Shown here: in pieces, positions 36,445-44,678 of the stretch
How positions within the stretch are numbered: the stretch's first letter is position 1
Layout: every line of letters begins with the position of its first letter
Origin: an uncultured Christensenellaceae bacterium
GTDB taxonomy: Bacteria; Bacillota; Clostridia; Christensenellales; Pumilibacteraceae
Length of the DNA: 64,000 bases
Assembly (NCBI GenBank): GCA_910588155.1
Contig: CAJUPB010000002.1
Location: 186,001 to 250,000, forward strand
Reading direction: 5' to 3'
The notes under the pieces: model-generated
Told to the model about the DNA's origin: nothing
What the model saw: only the letters and a program-made list of their open reading frames with translations
Databases searched by the model: none
Made by a program: the position numbers and the translations under genes

Positions 36445-37512
36445 ATGTTAAGTTTTATATCGGCAAAAGAAGCAGCGGAAAAATGGAATATATCGCAAAG
36501 GCGTGTTTCGGTTTTATGTAGCGAGCATAGAATTGACGGTGCAATGATGGTCGGTAATATGTGGATCATTCCAAGCACCGCCGAAAAGCCTATTGATAAA
36601 CGTACTGTGCGCTATGAGAAAGAACACGCCATATCATTAAAGCCGTTTGTAAAATGGGTAGGCGGTAAAAGTCAACTAATAAACGAACTTGAAAAGATGT
36701 TGCCGATTGACGGCGAAAAAGCATTGACAAAATATTGCGAGCCGATGGTCGGCGGCGGCGCATTGTTTTTCAATATTCTTTCAAAATACGATTTTGAGCA
36801 AATATATATAGGCGATATAAATGCCGAACTTATAAATGCATATCAAGTTATCAAAAGCAATGTTGATAGTTTAATAGAAAAATTGCAAGAAATGCAACTG
36901 CTGTTTTGCCCTATGGATGAAAACGGTAGGAAATTTTACTATTATTCTATACGCGAAAAATTCAATGATACGCAATTATGCGTAAATACGACAATAGAAA
37001 AAGCGGCATATTTTATCTTTTTGAATAAAACTTGCTTTAACGGTCTTTATCGCGTAAACCGCAAAGGACAATTTAACGTGCCTATGGGTGCATATAAAAA
37101 CCCTATGATATGCGACGAAGAAAATTTGCGCAATATCAATAAAGTTTTGCAAAATGTGACGATTGTTTGCGGCGATTATTCACTTTCAAGACAGTTTATA
37201 GATAAATACACTTTTGTTTATTTTGATCCACCGTATCGTCCTCTTTCGGAGACATCGGCATTTACGTCGTATAATTCCGATACATTTGACGATAACGAGC
37301 AAATACGACTTGCGAAATTCATAGATGAAATAAATACAAGCGGCGCGAAAATAGTTTTAAGTAATTCCGATCCGCAAAACATCAATCTCGACGATACATT
37401 TTTCGACGAACTCTATAAAACATATCAAATTAAGCGTGTATCGGCAACGCGTATGATTAACAGTAAAGCCGATAGTCGCGGAAAAATAAACGAATTGCTT
37501 ATATGCAATTAA
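36445..37512 (+). CDS. Dam-type adenine methyltransferase with N-terminal HTH domain
   Basis: 355 residues from ATG 36445; an in-frame ATG 24 bases upstream has no ribosome site. Residues 1-55 form an excisionase-like helix-turn-helix (ISAKEAAEKWNISQRRVSVL, then GNMWIIPSTAEKP). From about residue 65 follows an alpha-class adenine methylase, with KWVGGKSQL, the SAM site EPMVGGGALFF at about 99-109 and catalytic DPPY at 261-264. Homology to DpnM/Dam and the DpnII-like nuclease two genes on point to GATC methylation. The HTH fusion may let the enzyme repress its own operon. Genes from here to 40509 run closely spaced and are visibly A+T-richer than the core genes, which suggests horizontal transfer. 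Confidence 0.9.
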   Translation: MLSFISAKEAAEKWNISQRRVSVLCSEHRIDGAMMVGNMWIIPSTAEKPIDKRTVRYEKEHAISLKPFVKWVGGKSQLINELEKMLPIDGEKALTKYCEPMVGGGALFFNILSKYDFEQIYIGDINAELINAYQVIKSNVDSLIEKLQEMQLLFCPMDENGRKFYYYSIREKFNDTQLCVNTTIEKAAYFIFLNKTCFNGLYRVNRKGQFNVPMGAYKNPMICDEENLRNINKVLQNVTIVCGDYSLSRQFIDKYTFVYFDPPYRPLSETSAFTSYNSDTFDDNEQIRLAKFIDEINTSGAKIVLSNSDPQNINLDDTFFDELYKTYQIKRVSATRMINSKADSRGKINELLICN

Positions 37513-37521
37513 GGAAAGAAT

Positions 37522-38388
37522 ATGGCAATCATTGAATTAACTAACGAAGAAACCAACAAATACATAGATGAGCTTTATGCTTGTTTTCCAACCGGACGGG
37601 AGTTTGAACTGTTTTTGAATTCTTTTTTGACTACTCTCGGCTTTGAAGAAGTGGTTACTACTCAATATGTTGGCGATAAAGGCATAGATTTAACTTGCAT
37701 AAAACGCGGATTTGACAACAATGGTATTGATACAATAAATTATTATGTGCAAGCAAAAAGATATGCACGATCAAATAAAATACAAGCCAAAGAAATACGC
37801 GACTTAAAAGGCACAACAAAACGAGATAGAAACGGCAATATTCTAAATAGCAATTATGTTAATGTTTTTATAACCACATCGACATTCACGGAAAAAGCGT
37901 TAGAAGAAGCAAACGACAATCCAAATATGCCTGTTATTACTATTGACGGAAAACAACTTTTGCAATACTGTATAGAGCATAAAGTTGGATTTAATTTCAA
38001 GCCTGTTTTCTCGCCAAAAGATATTGTAATGCTTACGCAAAACAATCAAGTAGTTGGTACAATAACAGAACGACAAACTGACTATCTTGTAGAAAGAGAA
38101 ATTACTAAAAACGATATTCGTGCTAAAATATTAGTGCTTCCCCGAATTATAAAGGAACAATTAACAGAAGTCAAAGAACTGTATTCGGTGGTATTTAACG
38201 GGAAAGAGAGTCAATTAAAAATGGATAAATCGGGACGTTATTTCGGCGGCGTAACAGAATTATATAAAACTTTCGGACTGCTGACTAATGAAGGTATATT
38301 TGTTAGCAAAACAGCAAAATGGAAAATAGTCAATAACAAAATTATAGTAGATTTGTGTGAGGAAACCTGTGATGAAAAGAATCTTTAA
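37522..38388 (+). CDS. Mrr-like restriction endonuclease
   Basis: 288 residues, start ATG after AAGGAAAG, 9 bases after the methylase. An Mrr-type PD-(D/E)xK core is visible: D56 in GDKGIDLTCI and Q77-x-K79 in YYVQAKRY, the Q variant being usual in this family, followed by the YVNVFITTSTFTEKALEEA segment. The C-terminal 110 residues form a separate domain with RYFGGVTELYKTFGLL that could bind DNA. Mrr proteins often cut methylated DNA. Its place inside a DpnII-like operon is unusual, as the standard set has only two methylases and one nuclease. It overlaps the next gene by 17 bases. Confidence 0.8.
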   Translation: MAIIELTNEETNKYIDELYACFPTGREFELFLNSFLTTLGFEEVVTTQYVGDKGIDLTCIKRGFDNNGIDTINYYVQAKRYARSNKIQAKEIRDLKGTTKRDRNGNILNSNYVNVFITTSTFTEKALEEANDNPNMPVITIDGKQLLQYCIEHKVGFNFKPVFSPKDIVMLTQNNQVVGTITERQTDYLVEREITKNDIRAKILVLPRIIKEQLTEVKELYSVVFNGKESQLKMDKSGRYFGGVTELYKTFGLLTNEGIFVSKTAKWKIVNNKIIVDLCEETCDEKNL

Positions 38389-39235
38389 CGAATGGCTTAA
38401 AACATTCAAGTCGAGCATTTGCGATTACGGTTATTATGTCGATTTTGAAAAAGTTTACGGCAATATCGAAAACATAAAAGTCGAATTGAATATACTTAAC
38501 TCGCTGATAGGATCGAAAAATATAGAGTGCGATTTTGACAAGCTTATCAACGATTATCCGCAAGTATTGAAATGTATTCCCATTTTACTTGCCGTTCGGG
38601 GTCGTGAAATTTATGCTATCGACGGAGACGGCGAATATCTTTTTAACTTTAATAAACCTAACTACACTACGAAAGAATACATAATATTTATGCAAAAGAC
38701 GGGTTTGTTTGATTTAATTGCAAATCACGTTATCAATAACCTTGTTGATTATGTTACGGGTGTAGAAGTAGGTTTAGACAGCAACGGGCGCAAAAATCGC
38801 GGCGGTCATTTAATGGAAAATCTTGTGGAAGATTATCTTATAAAAGCGGGGCTTGTCAAAGGCGACACATATTTTAAGGAAATGAAACTGTCCGCAATCG
38901 AAAGAAAATGGAATATTGATTTGTCGGGCATTTCCAATCAAGGAAAAGCCGAAAAACGTTTTGATTTTGTTGTTAAAAAAGGTAAAACTATTTACGGCAT
39001 TGAAACGAATTTTTATACAAGTGGCGGCTCAAAATTGAATGAAACAGCACGCAGTTATAAGACAATTGCGTTAGAAGCAAAACAAATCGACGGTTTTGCT
39101 TTTGTATGGTTTACCGACGGCTACGACGGATGGAAATCGGCGCGTCACAATTTGGAAGAAACCTTTGACGTTTTAGATAATATGTATTGTATCGCCGATT
39201 TGGAAAACGGCATAATCGAAAGGTTGTTTGATTGA
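38372..39235 (+). CDS. DpnII-family type II restriction endonuclease
   Basis: 287 residues from ATG 38372, close to DpnII in length. Family features seen are the GLDSNGRKNRGGHLMENLVE block in the middle and the catalytic-type segment with D198 (RFDFVVKKGK) and E211 (IYGIETNFYTSGGSKLNE). DpnII and MboI cut unmethylated GATC, and the Dam-type methylase two genes upstream would protect the host. The start was chosen over a GTG 15 bases upstream because of the spacing to GAGGAAA. It ends inside the start region of the second methylase. Confidence 0.88.
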   Translation: MKRIFNEWLKTFKSSICDYGYYVDFEKVYGNIENIKVELNILNSLIGSKNIECDFDKLINDYPQVLKCIPILLAVRGREIYAIDGDGEYLFNFNKPNYTTKEYIIFMQKTGLFDLIANHVINNLVDYVTGVEVGLDSNGRKNRGGHLMENLVEDYLIKAGLVKGDTYFKEMKLSAIERKWNIDLSGISNQGKAEKRFDFVVKKGKTIYGIETNFYTSGGSKLNETARSYKTIALEAKQIDGFAFVWFTDGYDGWKSARHNLEETFDVLDNMYCIADLENGIIERLFD

Positions 39236-39236
39236 G

Positions 39237-39974
39237 ATGCCGAAACAAATTCCATTACAACCCGAGAATTTTGAACTTGAAACAAACACGGTTTGGGCGT
39301 TCCCCGATCGCGGCAAATGGGCAACACACGACGCAAAATATCGCGGTAATTGGTCGCCGTATATTCCGCGTAATATAATACTGCGTTATTCCAAAGAGGG
39401 CGATACTGTTTTAGATCAGTTTGTCGGCGGCGGCACAACGGCGGTCGAAGCGAAACTGACACACCGTAGTTTTATCGGTGTAGATATAAACACGTCGGCT
39501 ATTGATATCACAAAGACAAAGTGCGATTTTGATTTTGAAACACAAGCCACAACTACGCTAATAAACGGCGACGCGCGAAAATTGGATTTGCTCGATAATT
39601 CGATTGACTTAATATGCACGCACCCACCGTATGCCGATATAATTCATTACAGTGAAAATATTGACGGCGATTTATCGCGTTTATCTATGAAAGACTTTTT
39701 GTTTGAGATAGGCAAAGTCGCCGATGAGTGTTATCGTGTTTTGAAAAAAGACAAATTTTGCGCTATCCTTATGGGCGATACTCGACATAAGGGTATGGTG
39801 CAACCGCTTGCTTTTGAAACTATGCGTATATTTGAATTGGCAGGTTTTAAGGCAAAAGAAATTATTATCAAAGAACAGCACAACTGCAAAGCAACAGGTT
39901 ATTGGAAAACAAACAGCATAAAGTTTAATTTTCTTTTACTTGCTCACGAATACTTATTTGTTTTCAAAAAATAG
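39237..39974 (+). CDS. Second DNA methyltransferase of the DpnII-like system
   Basis: About 245 residues; ATG 39237 is preferred over TTG 39228, although spacing to AAAGG is long. The SAM motif comes first (DQFVGGGTTAVEA near 61-73) and the catalytic motif is HPPY at 129-132 within CTHPPYADIIHY. This is the N6A/N4C methylase pattern. DpnII-type loci carry a second methylase (DpnA) that acts on single-stranded GATC, which helps the system survive transfer by transformation. This protein occupies the same place but has a different motif IV from DpnA, so equivalence is inferred only. Confidence 0.82.
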   Translation: MPKQIPLQPENFELETNTVWAFPDRGKWATHDAKYRGNWSPYIPRNIILRYSKEGDTVLDQFVGGGTTAVEAKLTHRSFIGVDINTSAIDITKTKCDFDFETQATTTLINGDARKLDLLDNSIDLICTHPPYADIIHYSENIDGDLSRLSMKDFLFEIGKVADECYRVLKKDKFCAILMGDTRHKGMVQPLAFETMRIFELAGFKAKEIIIKEQHNCKATGYWKTNSIKFNFLLLAHEYLFVFKK

Positions 39975-39993
39975 AATTTTTTAGGAGTTGTAA

Positions 39994-40509
39994 ATGACAA
40001 AAACAGAAATCATATTAACGGTCATAGGAATAGTTAATGCTTTAATTGCCGCCTTATTATCGGTATTGATTACACACTGTTTACAAATTAAAGCAAAGAA
40101 ACGAGAAGATAAGATGCGTATACTTCTTGATCTAATGGTAAGTAGAATTTATGGCTGGACGGCACAATCGGTACACTCTATGAATATTATTGATATTGTG
40201 TTTGCGGATAGTGTAAATGTAAAAAATGCTTGGCATAGATTTTTCGACTTATGCAAAGTAAAAGACCCGAGCGAACAACAACTGAAAGATATGGAAATTG
40301 CTCGGTATAAATTGATCGAAGAAATTGCTAATAATTTAGGATACAAAGATAAATTAACTTGGGATGAAATACAGTCTTGTTATATGCCGCAAGGAATGGT
40401 AGACAACCTAAAAAATCAGCAAAATTTTCAAAATATGCAGTTGCAAATATGTAAAATGATGACTATGCAAGCGCAAAATAGAAGCAACAATGAAAATAAC
40501 GAAGAATAA
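39994..40509 (+). CDS. Small membrane protein, DUF6680-like
   Basis: 171 residues: an N-terminal membrane helix (about 5-30), then a soluble domain with RILLDLMVSRIYGWTAQ and SVHSMNIIDIVFAD, which resembles the DUF6680 family seen in accessory and defence regions. ATG follows TTAGGAGTTG and lies 19 bases after the second methylase, so it belongs to the restriction operon. Function unknown; it could be an accessory factor of the nucleases or an unrelated passenger. Confidence 0.55.
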   Translation: MTKTEIILTVIGIVNALIAALLSVLITHCLQIKAKKREDKMRILLDLMVSRIYGWTAQSVHSMNIIDIVFADSVNVKNAWHRFFDLCKVKDPSEQQLKDMEIARYKLIEEIANNLGYKDKLTWDEIQSCYMPQGMVDNLKNQQNFQNMQLQICKMMTMQAQNRSNNENNEE

Positions 40510-40541
40510 TATTCGTTTTAGGTTACTATCGCTCCACCAAA

Positions 40542-40584
40542 TAATGACTGATAAGAACCGCTATCTTATCGGTCATTTTTTGTT
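40542..40584 (+). terminator. Terminator of the restriction operon
   Basis: AATGACTGATAAGA pairs with TCTTATCGGTCATT around a short loop, followed by TTTT. A diverged copy of the same hairpin lies at 41356-41396. Confidence 0.85.
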
Positions 40585-40701
40585 ATTTGAAAGAAGGTCT
40601 CGGAGTGTCTTACGGTTTGCTGGATTAAAAATTTTGTTTTTGCTATAATAATTGTACGATAAACAGTAATTTAGCGGAGAATTATAATTAAGGAAATAAC
40701 C

Positions 40702-41259
40702 ATGAAAAAAACAATCGAAACATCAAGATTAGTTTTACGCCGTTTCAATTTAGATGACGCTGCCGATTTGTATGAATATTTGGCTGAACCTACAATAAAT
40801 TGTTTTCAGGATATGAAAATTCATAGTATGCAAGAAGCAGAAAATGTCATTAGAGAACGTATTGACAATGTGAAGTCGGAAATTTATCTTGCCATTTGCC
40901 TAAAAGATACGGGAAAAGCAATAGGTGAAATTTTTGCTTGTACCGACGAGCGCGAAAAAGATACTATCAGCCCTTGTTGGATGCTCAATGCTAAATTTCA
41001 AAAGCAAGGTTACGCTTATGAAGCGGTTGCGGCTTTTTTTGATTTTCTATTTAATGAAAATTCGGTTCGCAGAATATATATTTATACGGAAGATTACAAT
41101 ACACCTTGTCAAAAACTGTGCGAAAAACTCGGTATGCGACGAGAAGGTCTTTTTATGGAATTTGTTTCATTCGTTAATAATTCAGACGGAACGCCGAAAT
41201 ATGAAAACACTTATCAATATGCAATATTGAAAAAAGAGTGGCTAAAAAATCGCACCTGA
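40702..41259 (+). CDS. RimJ/RimL-type GNAT acetyltransferase
   Basis: 185 residues with the classic RimJ/RimL layout: TSRLVLRRFNLDDAADLYEYL at the start, an acetyl-CoA site around CWMLNAKFQKQGYAYEAVAA and the late YNTPCQKLCEKLGMRREGLF segment. Such enzymes acetylate protein N-termini, small molecules or toxins. AAGGAAAT precedes the start. It sits between the two terminator-like hairpins inside the direct-repeat boundaries, so it is probably part of the acquired islet. Confidence 0.85.
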   Translation: MKKTIETSRLVLRRFNLDDAADLYEYLAEPTINCFQDMKIHSMQEAENVIRERIDNVKSEIYLAICLKDTGKAIGEIFACTDEREKDTISPCWMLNAKFQKQGYAYEAVAAFFDFLFNENSVRRIYIYTEDYNTPCQKLCEKLGMRREGLFMEFVSFVNNSDGTPKYENTYQYAILKKEWLKNRT

Positions 41260-41355
41260 TAGGTTTACAAGGCTCGGTTCTGTGGCGTAAATTCGTCTTT
41301 CGATAATACTTCTTCCACAGTATTAAATAATCCAAATTTCAATTTAGCGCCGTAC

Positions 41356-41396
41356 GGCTGATAAGACTAACTATCTTGTCAGTCATTTTCTTTGTA
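41356..41396 (+). terminator. Terminator-like hairpin after the GNAT gene
   Basis: CTGATAAGA and TCTTGTCAG form the stem, followed by TCATTTTCTTT. It matches the hairpin at 40542-40584 in arms and loop position, so one is probably a duplicate of the other. Confidence 0.65.
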
Positions 41397-41486
41397 CAGA
41401 GCGACTACTTTTTTTGCGGTTCGGGAGTCCCGTGGTTCTACCTTTCAATCGGTTCTTTCGGCACGCATTCTCACACATCAATCCAA

Positions 41487-41504
41487 ACCTAAAACGAACT
41501 CCTT
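41487..41504 (+). repeat. 18-bp direct repeat, right copy
   Basis: ACCTAAAACGAACTCCTT, identical to 36048-36065, 5.4 kb away. Here too it starts a weak hairpin (GTTTATGGT before a T run). It marks the right edge of the A+T-rich islet. Confidence 0.75.
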
Positions 41505-41637
41505 TTGCGAGAATAGTTTATGGTTTTTTTATTTGCCGTTTTAGTTTAGTATAGTGCCTCTTTTCTCATAAGTATGCTCAAATGCCTTTGTATTCAAATG
41601 ATTTACATTTGAAAATAGACCCCTGTCTTTCGACGGT

Positions 41638-42342
41638 TTAAATATCTTCCGATAAAGCTGCTTGGCATATGGCGCAGTAACGGGGATGTTCGGGATTTAT
41701 TTTCACCTTAACTTCCGCTCCCGTGCAAAGGCGTTTTGCGAGTTTGTTTGACGCGCGCAAAAAAGCTTCCGATTTCGCACCGTCCGTTTCCACGACATAG
41801 ACTTTTACAAAAAAGTTTTTTCTGCCGAAAAACAATATGGGGAATTGACCGCGGACGCTTGTTATTTTTCCGATACGTTCCTCGGCATTTTTGCTTTTAA
41901 GCACTTTTCGGCTGTGCCTTGTCTGAAACCGTATAGACATTTCGATTGCCGTTACAATCAAAACAAACAGCGCGGCAGCCGCCGCTGCTCCGAGCTGCCA
42001 AATGCCGCGAGACAGCCAAAAAACTATGCCGATAAAAATAAATATCAATAAAGCCGCGAGAAAGGAGAAGAGCAAGCCTGTCTTTATGCTTGTCAAAACA
42101 GTCGTTTTGCCTTCTTCCGCCTCCCAATCCGCGCGTCCGTCCAAATGCGCTATCCACGGTACGATGCACGCCACAACGAACACGGAGCAAATGACGATAC
42201 ACAATCCGATTGCAAATTGTTGCCAATTTTCGGTATCTCCGCTCACGCCGGAGTACGCAAGAAAGCCGCCCCCTCCGATACCGCCTATAAATACGGCTGC
42301 GGCAATAAGCTTCAAAATCATTCCGGAAGATTTTTCTTTCAT
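41638..42342 (-). CDS. Membrane protein of unknown function
   Basis: 234 residues from ATG 42342. Four hydrophobic segments are visible: one near the N-terminus, one around residues 45-65, and two close together around 90-135. A soluble C-terminal domain of about 100 residues (RIGKITSVRGQFPILFF, VKVYVVETDG, LCTGAEVKVKINPEHPRYC) resembles an OB-like or NfeD-like fold but was not assigned. No ribosome site precedes the ATG, which lies 7 bases after a consensus -10 box, so the mRNA should be leaderless. It is transcribed divergently from the gene with the poly-G promoter. Confidence 0.65.
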   Translation of the reverse strand: MKEKSSGMILKLIAAAVFIGGIGGGGFLAYSGVSGDTENWQQFAIGLCIVICSVFVVACIVPWIAHLDGRADWEAEEGKTTVLTSIKTGLLFSFLAALLIFIFIGIVFWLSRGIWQLGAAAAAALFVLIVTAIEMSIRFQTRHSRKVLKSKNAEERIGKITSVRGQFPILFFGRKNFFVKVYVVETDGAKSEAFLRASNKLAKRLCTGAEVKVKINPEHPRYCAICQAALSEDI

Positions 42343-42349
42343 AGGCACA

Positions 42350-42378
42350 ATTATAACATAATGTCGGGGAAAAGGCAA
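42350..42378 (-). promoter_or_regulatory. Promoter of the minus-strand membrane protein, leaderless
   Basis: Minus strand: TTGCCT (42378-42373), 17 bases, TATAAT (42355-42350), then 7 bases to ATG 42342. It is the same arrangement as at glgP. Confidence 0.7.
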
Positions 42379-42399
42379 GAAAAATCTTCGCATTATTGC

Positions 42400-42431
42400 T
42401 TGACATCGCGGGGGGGGGGATGTGTTATACT
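42400..42431 (+). promoter_or_regulatory. Promoter with a G10 tract in the spacer (candidate phase-variable)
   Basis: TTGACA (42400-42405) and TATACT (42426-42431) are separated by 20 bases that include ten consecutive G (42410-42419). Loss of two or three G would give the optimal 17-18 base spacing, so slippage could switch the gene between weak and strong expression. Confidence 0.75.
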
Positions 42432-42477
42432 CTTTACAAGGAACAAAAATATAAAAACAAACTATAAAGGAGGACTA

Positions 42478-43497
42478 ATGAATAAGAATATCGAAAAGTT
42501 CCTTGCAGAACAGGGTTTGACTGTGACGGGCGACAAAGCTTACGGTTTTTTGCGCGGATATGAAACTAATGTTATAGTCAATAACCGAGATACTTCTTCT
42601 CCCTTTCGTATGCATATTTCCTTTTATGCGACGGACGAACAGAAGAATAGGATGGGCAGTGAATTTAATGCTTCGAAGATAGGTTTCTTGCGTTTCCAAT
42701 TTACGCCGTACGGCGTGTTTATCGGACTCAACGGTTGGACGCTTAATTCGTTGATTAAAAAGTTGCCTGAATATTTGGACCTGTTTTTCAAGACTATTGA
42801 GGCAAACGGCGGTTTGAATAAAAACTATTGTCCCGTATGCGCAACGCAAATCGGCGGCGAATTCCCTGCCGAAGAACAGCCTTCGAGCGAGCAGACTCTT
42901 GTTTCCGAGGGGGCGGAAGAGGTCAAGCCCGCGCCTGCGGGAAAACCCGAAACGCGACGTTGCGACGTCGACGGTTATATGATAACGATGGACGTCGGCT
43001 GCGTGGACAAAATCAACGCCATAATAACGGCGGACAACAAGGCTTTCGAAGAAGCTCCGAATAACTATGTAAAAGGTTTTATCGGCGCGGCTTTGGGCGG
43101 TCTTGTGGGCGGCATATTGACGGCGATATTGTATTTTATCGGTTTCGTGTCGGCAATATCGGCGGTTGTTGCGGTGCTTTTGGGAGCGTTCCTATATCAG
43201 AAGCTGGGCGGCAAGCCTAACAAGATGATGATTGTAATAGTTTCCGTTACGTCGCTTGTGTTTATGTTATTGTCGGTTGTGGTCGTATATCTGATTGCGA
43301 CGGGCATAGCGATAAACAGCGAGGGCTTGGAAATGGGCGTATTCGAAGCATTCGGATTGCTTATGAGCGAGTCTGCGGAATTCTCGAGAATGTTCTGGCT
43401 CGACTTCGGTTTGGTGTTCCTGTTCTCGGCAATCGGTATCGGCATAGAGATATTCACTCTGTCAAGACAGATTCAGAGAAAAAAGAATATCAGATAG
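42478..43497 (+). CDS. Membrane protein with cysteine-pair linker, candidate phase-variable
   Basis: 339 residues from ATG 42478, preceded by AAAGGAGGA. The N-terminal 115 residues are soluble; a CPVC pair near residue 120 and a single Cys before VDGYMITMDVGC suggest a small metal-binding or zinc-ribbon-like linker; residues 200-325 carry four hydrophobic helices, followed by a basic end. No family was recognised. The promoter contains a G10 tract (see separate entry), an arrangement known from phase-variable surface genes in other bacteria. Confidence 0.65.
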   Translation: MNKNIEKFLAEQGLTVTGDKAYGFLRGYETNVIVNNRDTSSPFRMHISFYATDEQKNRMGSEFNASKIGFLRFQFTPYGVFIGLNGWTLNSLIKKLPEYLDLFFKTIEANGGLNKNYCPVCATQIGGEFPAEEQPSSEQTLVSEGAEEVKPAPAGKPETRRCDVDGYMITMDVGCVDKINAIITADNKAFEEAPNNYVKGFIGAALGGLVGGILTAILYFIGFVSAISAVVAVLLGAFLYQKLGGKPNKMMIVIVSVTSLVFMLLSVVVVYLIATGIAINSEGLEMGVFEAFGLLMSESAEFSRMFWLDFGLVFLFSAIGIGIEIFTLSRQIQRKKNIR

Positions 43498-43585
43498 TAA
43501 CAAAGAAAAAAGGCGGCGGCGAAAAAGCGCACTTCCATAGGGAAATGAAAAAACAAATATTTTATTGATACGCTTTCAGATTATG

Positions 43586-43620
43586 AAAAAACACTCGAAT
43601 TTTATTCGAGTGTTTTTAGA
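43586..43620. terminator. Bidirectional terminator
   Basis: AAAAAACACTCGAA pairs with TTCGAGTGTTTTTA around a TTTTA loop. It can end both the phase-variable candidate and the opposing 43643 gene. Confidence 0.88.
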
Positions 43621-43642
43621 TAATGAAATTTTTAAGACTTGT

Positions 43643-43978
43643 TCAGTTTTTATATATTATAAGTGTGCAATCTTTTTCAAAACTAAAATTCGCCCATTTT
43701 CTTCCTATTTGTCGCACAAAATAGTATTCATCGTTCGGAAATATCTGTTTTGTCATAAATCGTAACAGGTTTAGCGCATCGGCAGATTCGTTCAACACGA
43801 TTTCACGCGTACTCCATCCGTCTGTTACAGGTGAATATATTTCGTGAATCATATCATAAAACAACTCTTTTCCGTTGATTGGTATTTTTCTTATTAAGTC
43901 CGCCTTTCTGCCGCAATCAAGCATACTTTTTAACAGGTCATACTGTTTACCGTCAAGCGTTATTTCATATGTTTCCAT
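43643..43978 (-). CDS. Small protein of unknown function (last of the immunity-type run)
   Basis: 111 residues, with AAGGAGCG before the ATG and 10 bases after the preceding gene. No signal peptide or membrane helix. Mixed alpha/beta composition with a C-terminal FSFEKDCTLIIYKN. Not recognised. Its position at the end of a run with Imm5-like and SUKH-like genes suggests an immunity-type or associated role, but this is inference from context. Confidence 0.5.
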   Translation of the reverse strand: METYEITLDGKQYDLLKSMLDCGRKADLIRKIPINGKELFYDMIHEIYSPVTDGWSTREIVLNESADALNLLRFMTKQIFPNDEYYFVRQIGRKWANFSFEKDCTLIIYKN

Positions 43979-43988
43979 TTTACGCTCC

Positions 43989-44678
43989 TTATTTGACCAA
44001 TTTATTTAACAAAGAAACCAACTTTTTATAAGTAATATTATATTCTTCCAATACGCCGGCTTTCAAATCTTCGTACAAAGCCGCGCCATCTTCATCTGTT
44101 TGTTTATCCAAATCCGCCTTAGATTTAATGCCGTGACTTTGTAAAATATCTATTACGGCTTGTTTCAGCGGTACGGACTTGCCGAGAACTTTTTTGTATA
44201 ATTCGGGATAAGCGGAAATCGCATCTTTGTTTCCTTTGTTCTTATATTCGCTTAAAATATTGAGAATCATTCGCAAATTTTCGCGGTTCGCATTTTCTGC
44301 AAAGTTCAAAAGCTGCGATAGTTTTGTATCTTGCTGAATATTCAAAAACCAAATGTTTGTTAATATACTTTCGATAGTCCAATAATCGGTTTCGGTAAAA
44401 AGTTCGTTTAATAAAAACAAAAAACCCTTTTCGTCAAAATTATTATTTAATATTTTAGCATATATAAACCGTGCGGCTCTACGCAATTCACGTTCCCCGT
44501 CGCTTTCGCCGCGGTGCTCGTCGATAATCTGTTCCAATACAGGCAATAATGCAGTATCGCTTAATTTTTCCGCTTCACGCCTTGCTTTCCAAGATTCCAT
44601 CTCCCGACTAACCTTGATTTCGGGTTCAAACGGAGTGTTCATTCTTTCAATCAAATTTTCCAACTGCGTTTTATTCAT
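43989..44678 (-). CDS. Helical-repeat protein of unknown function
   Basis: 229 residues from ATG 44678, which overlaps the previous stop by 8 bases. The middle part looks like HEAT-type helical pairs (ALLPVLEQIIDEHRG, ARFIYAKILNNNFDEKGFLFLLNEL, LSQLLNFAENANRENLRMILNIL). No enzyme motif. Such repeat proteins occur among the immunity proteins of polymorphic toxin systems, but also elsewhere. Confidence 0.55.
   Translation of the reverse strand: MNKTQLENLIERMNTPFEPEIKVSREMESWKARREAEKLSDTALLPVLEQIIDEHRGESDGERELRRAARFIYAKILNNNFDEKGFLFLLNELFTETDYWTIESILTNIWFLNIQQDTKLSQLLNFAENANRENLRMILNILSEYKNKGNKDAISAYPELYKKVLGKSVPLKQAVIDILQSHGIKSKADLDKQTDEDGAALYEDLKAGVLEEYNITYKKLVSLLNKLVK

Larger units (their letters stand above)
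41260..41637. other. Gene-free stretch at the right edge of the islet
   Basis: Contains a terminator-like hairpin (41356-41396) that copies the one at 40542, the right copy of the 18-bp direct repeat (41487-41504), and a palindrome CAAATGatttaCATTTG near 41596-41612. No open frame with a ribosome site was found. Confidence 0.55.

Noticed and set aside
41415..41432. tRNA T-arm-like sequence (GCGGTTCGGGAGTCCCGT)
   Set aside because: No acceptor or anticodon arm can be formed around it, so it is not called a tRNA remnant.
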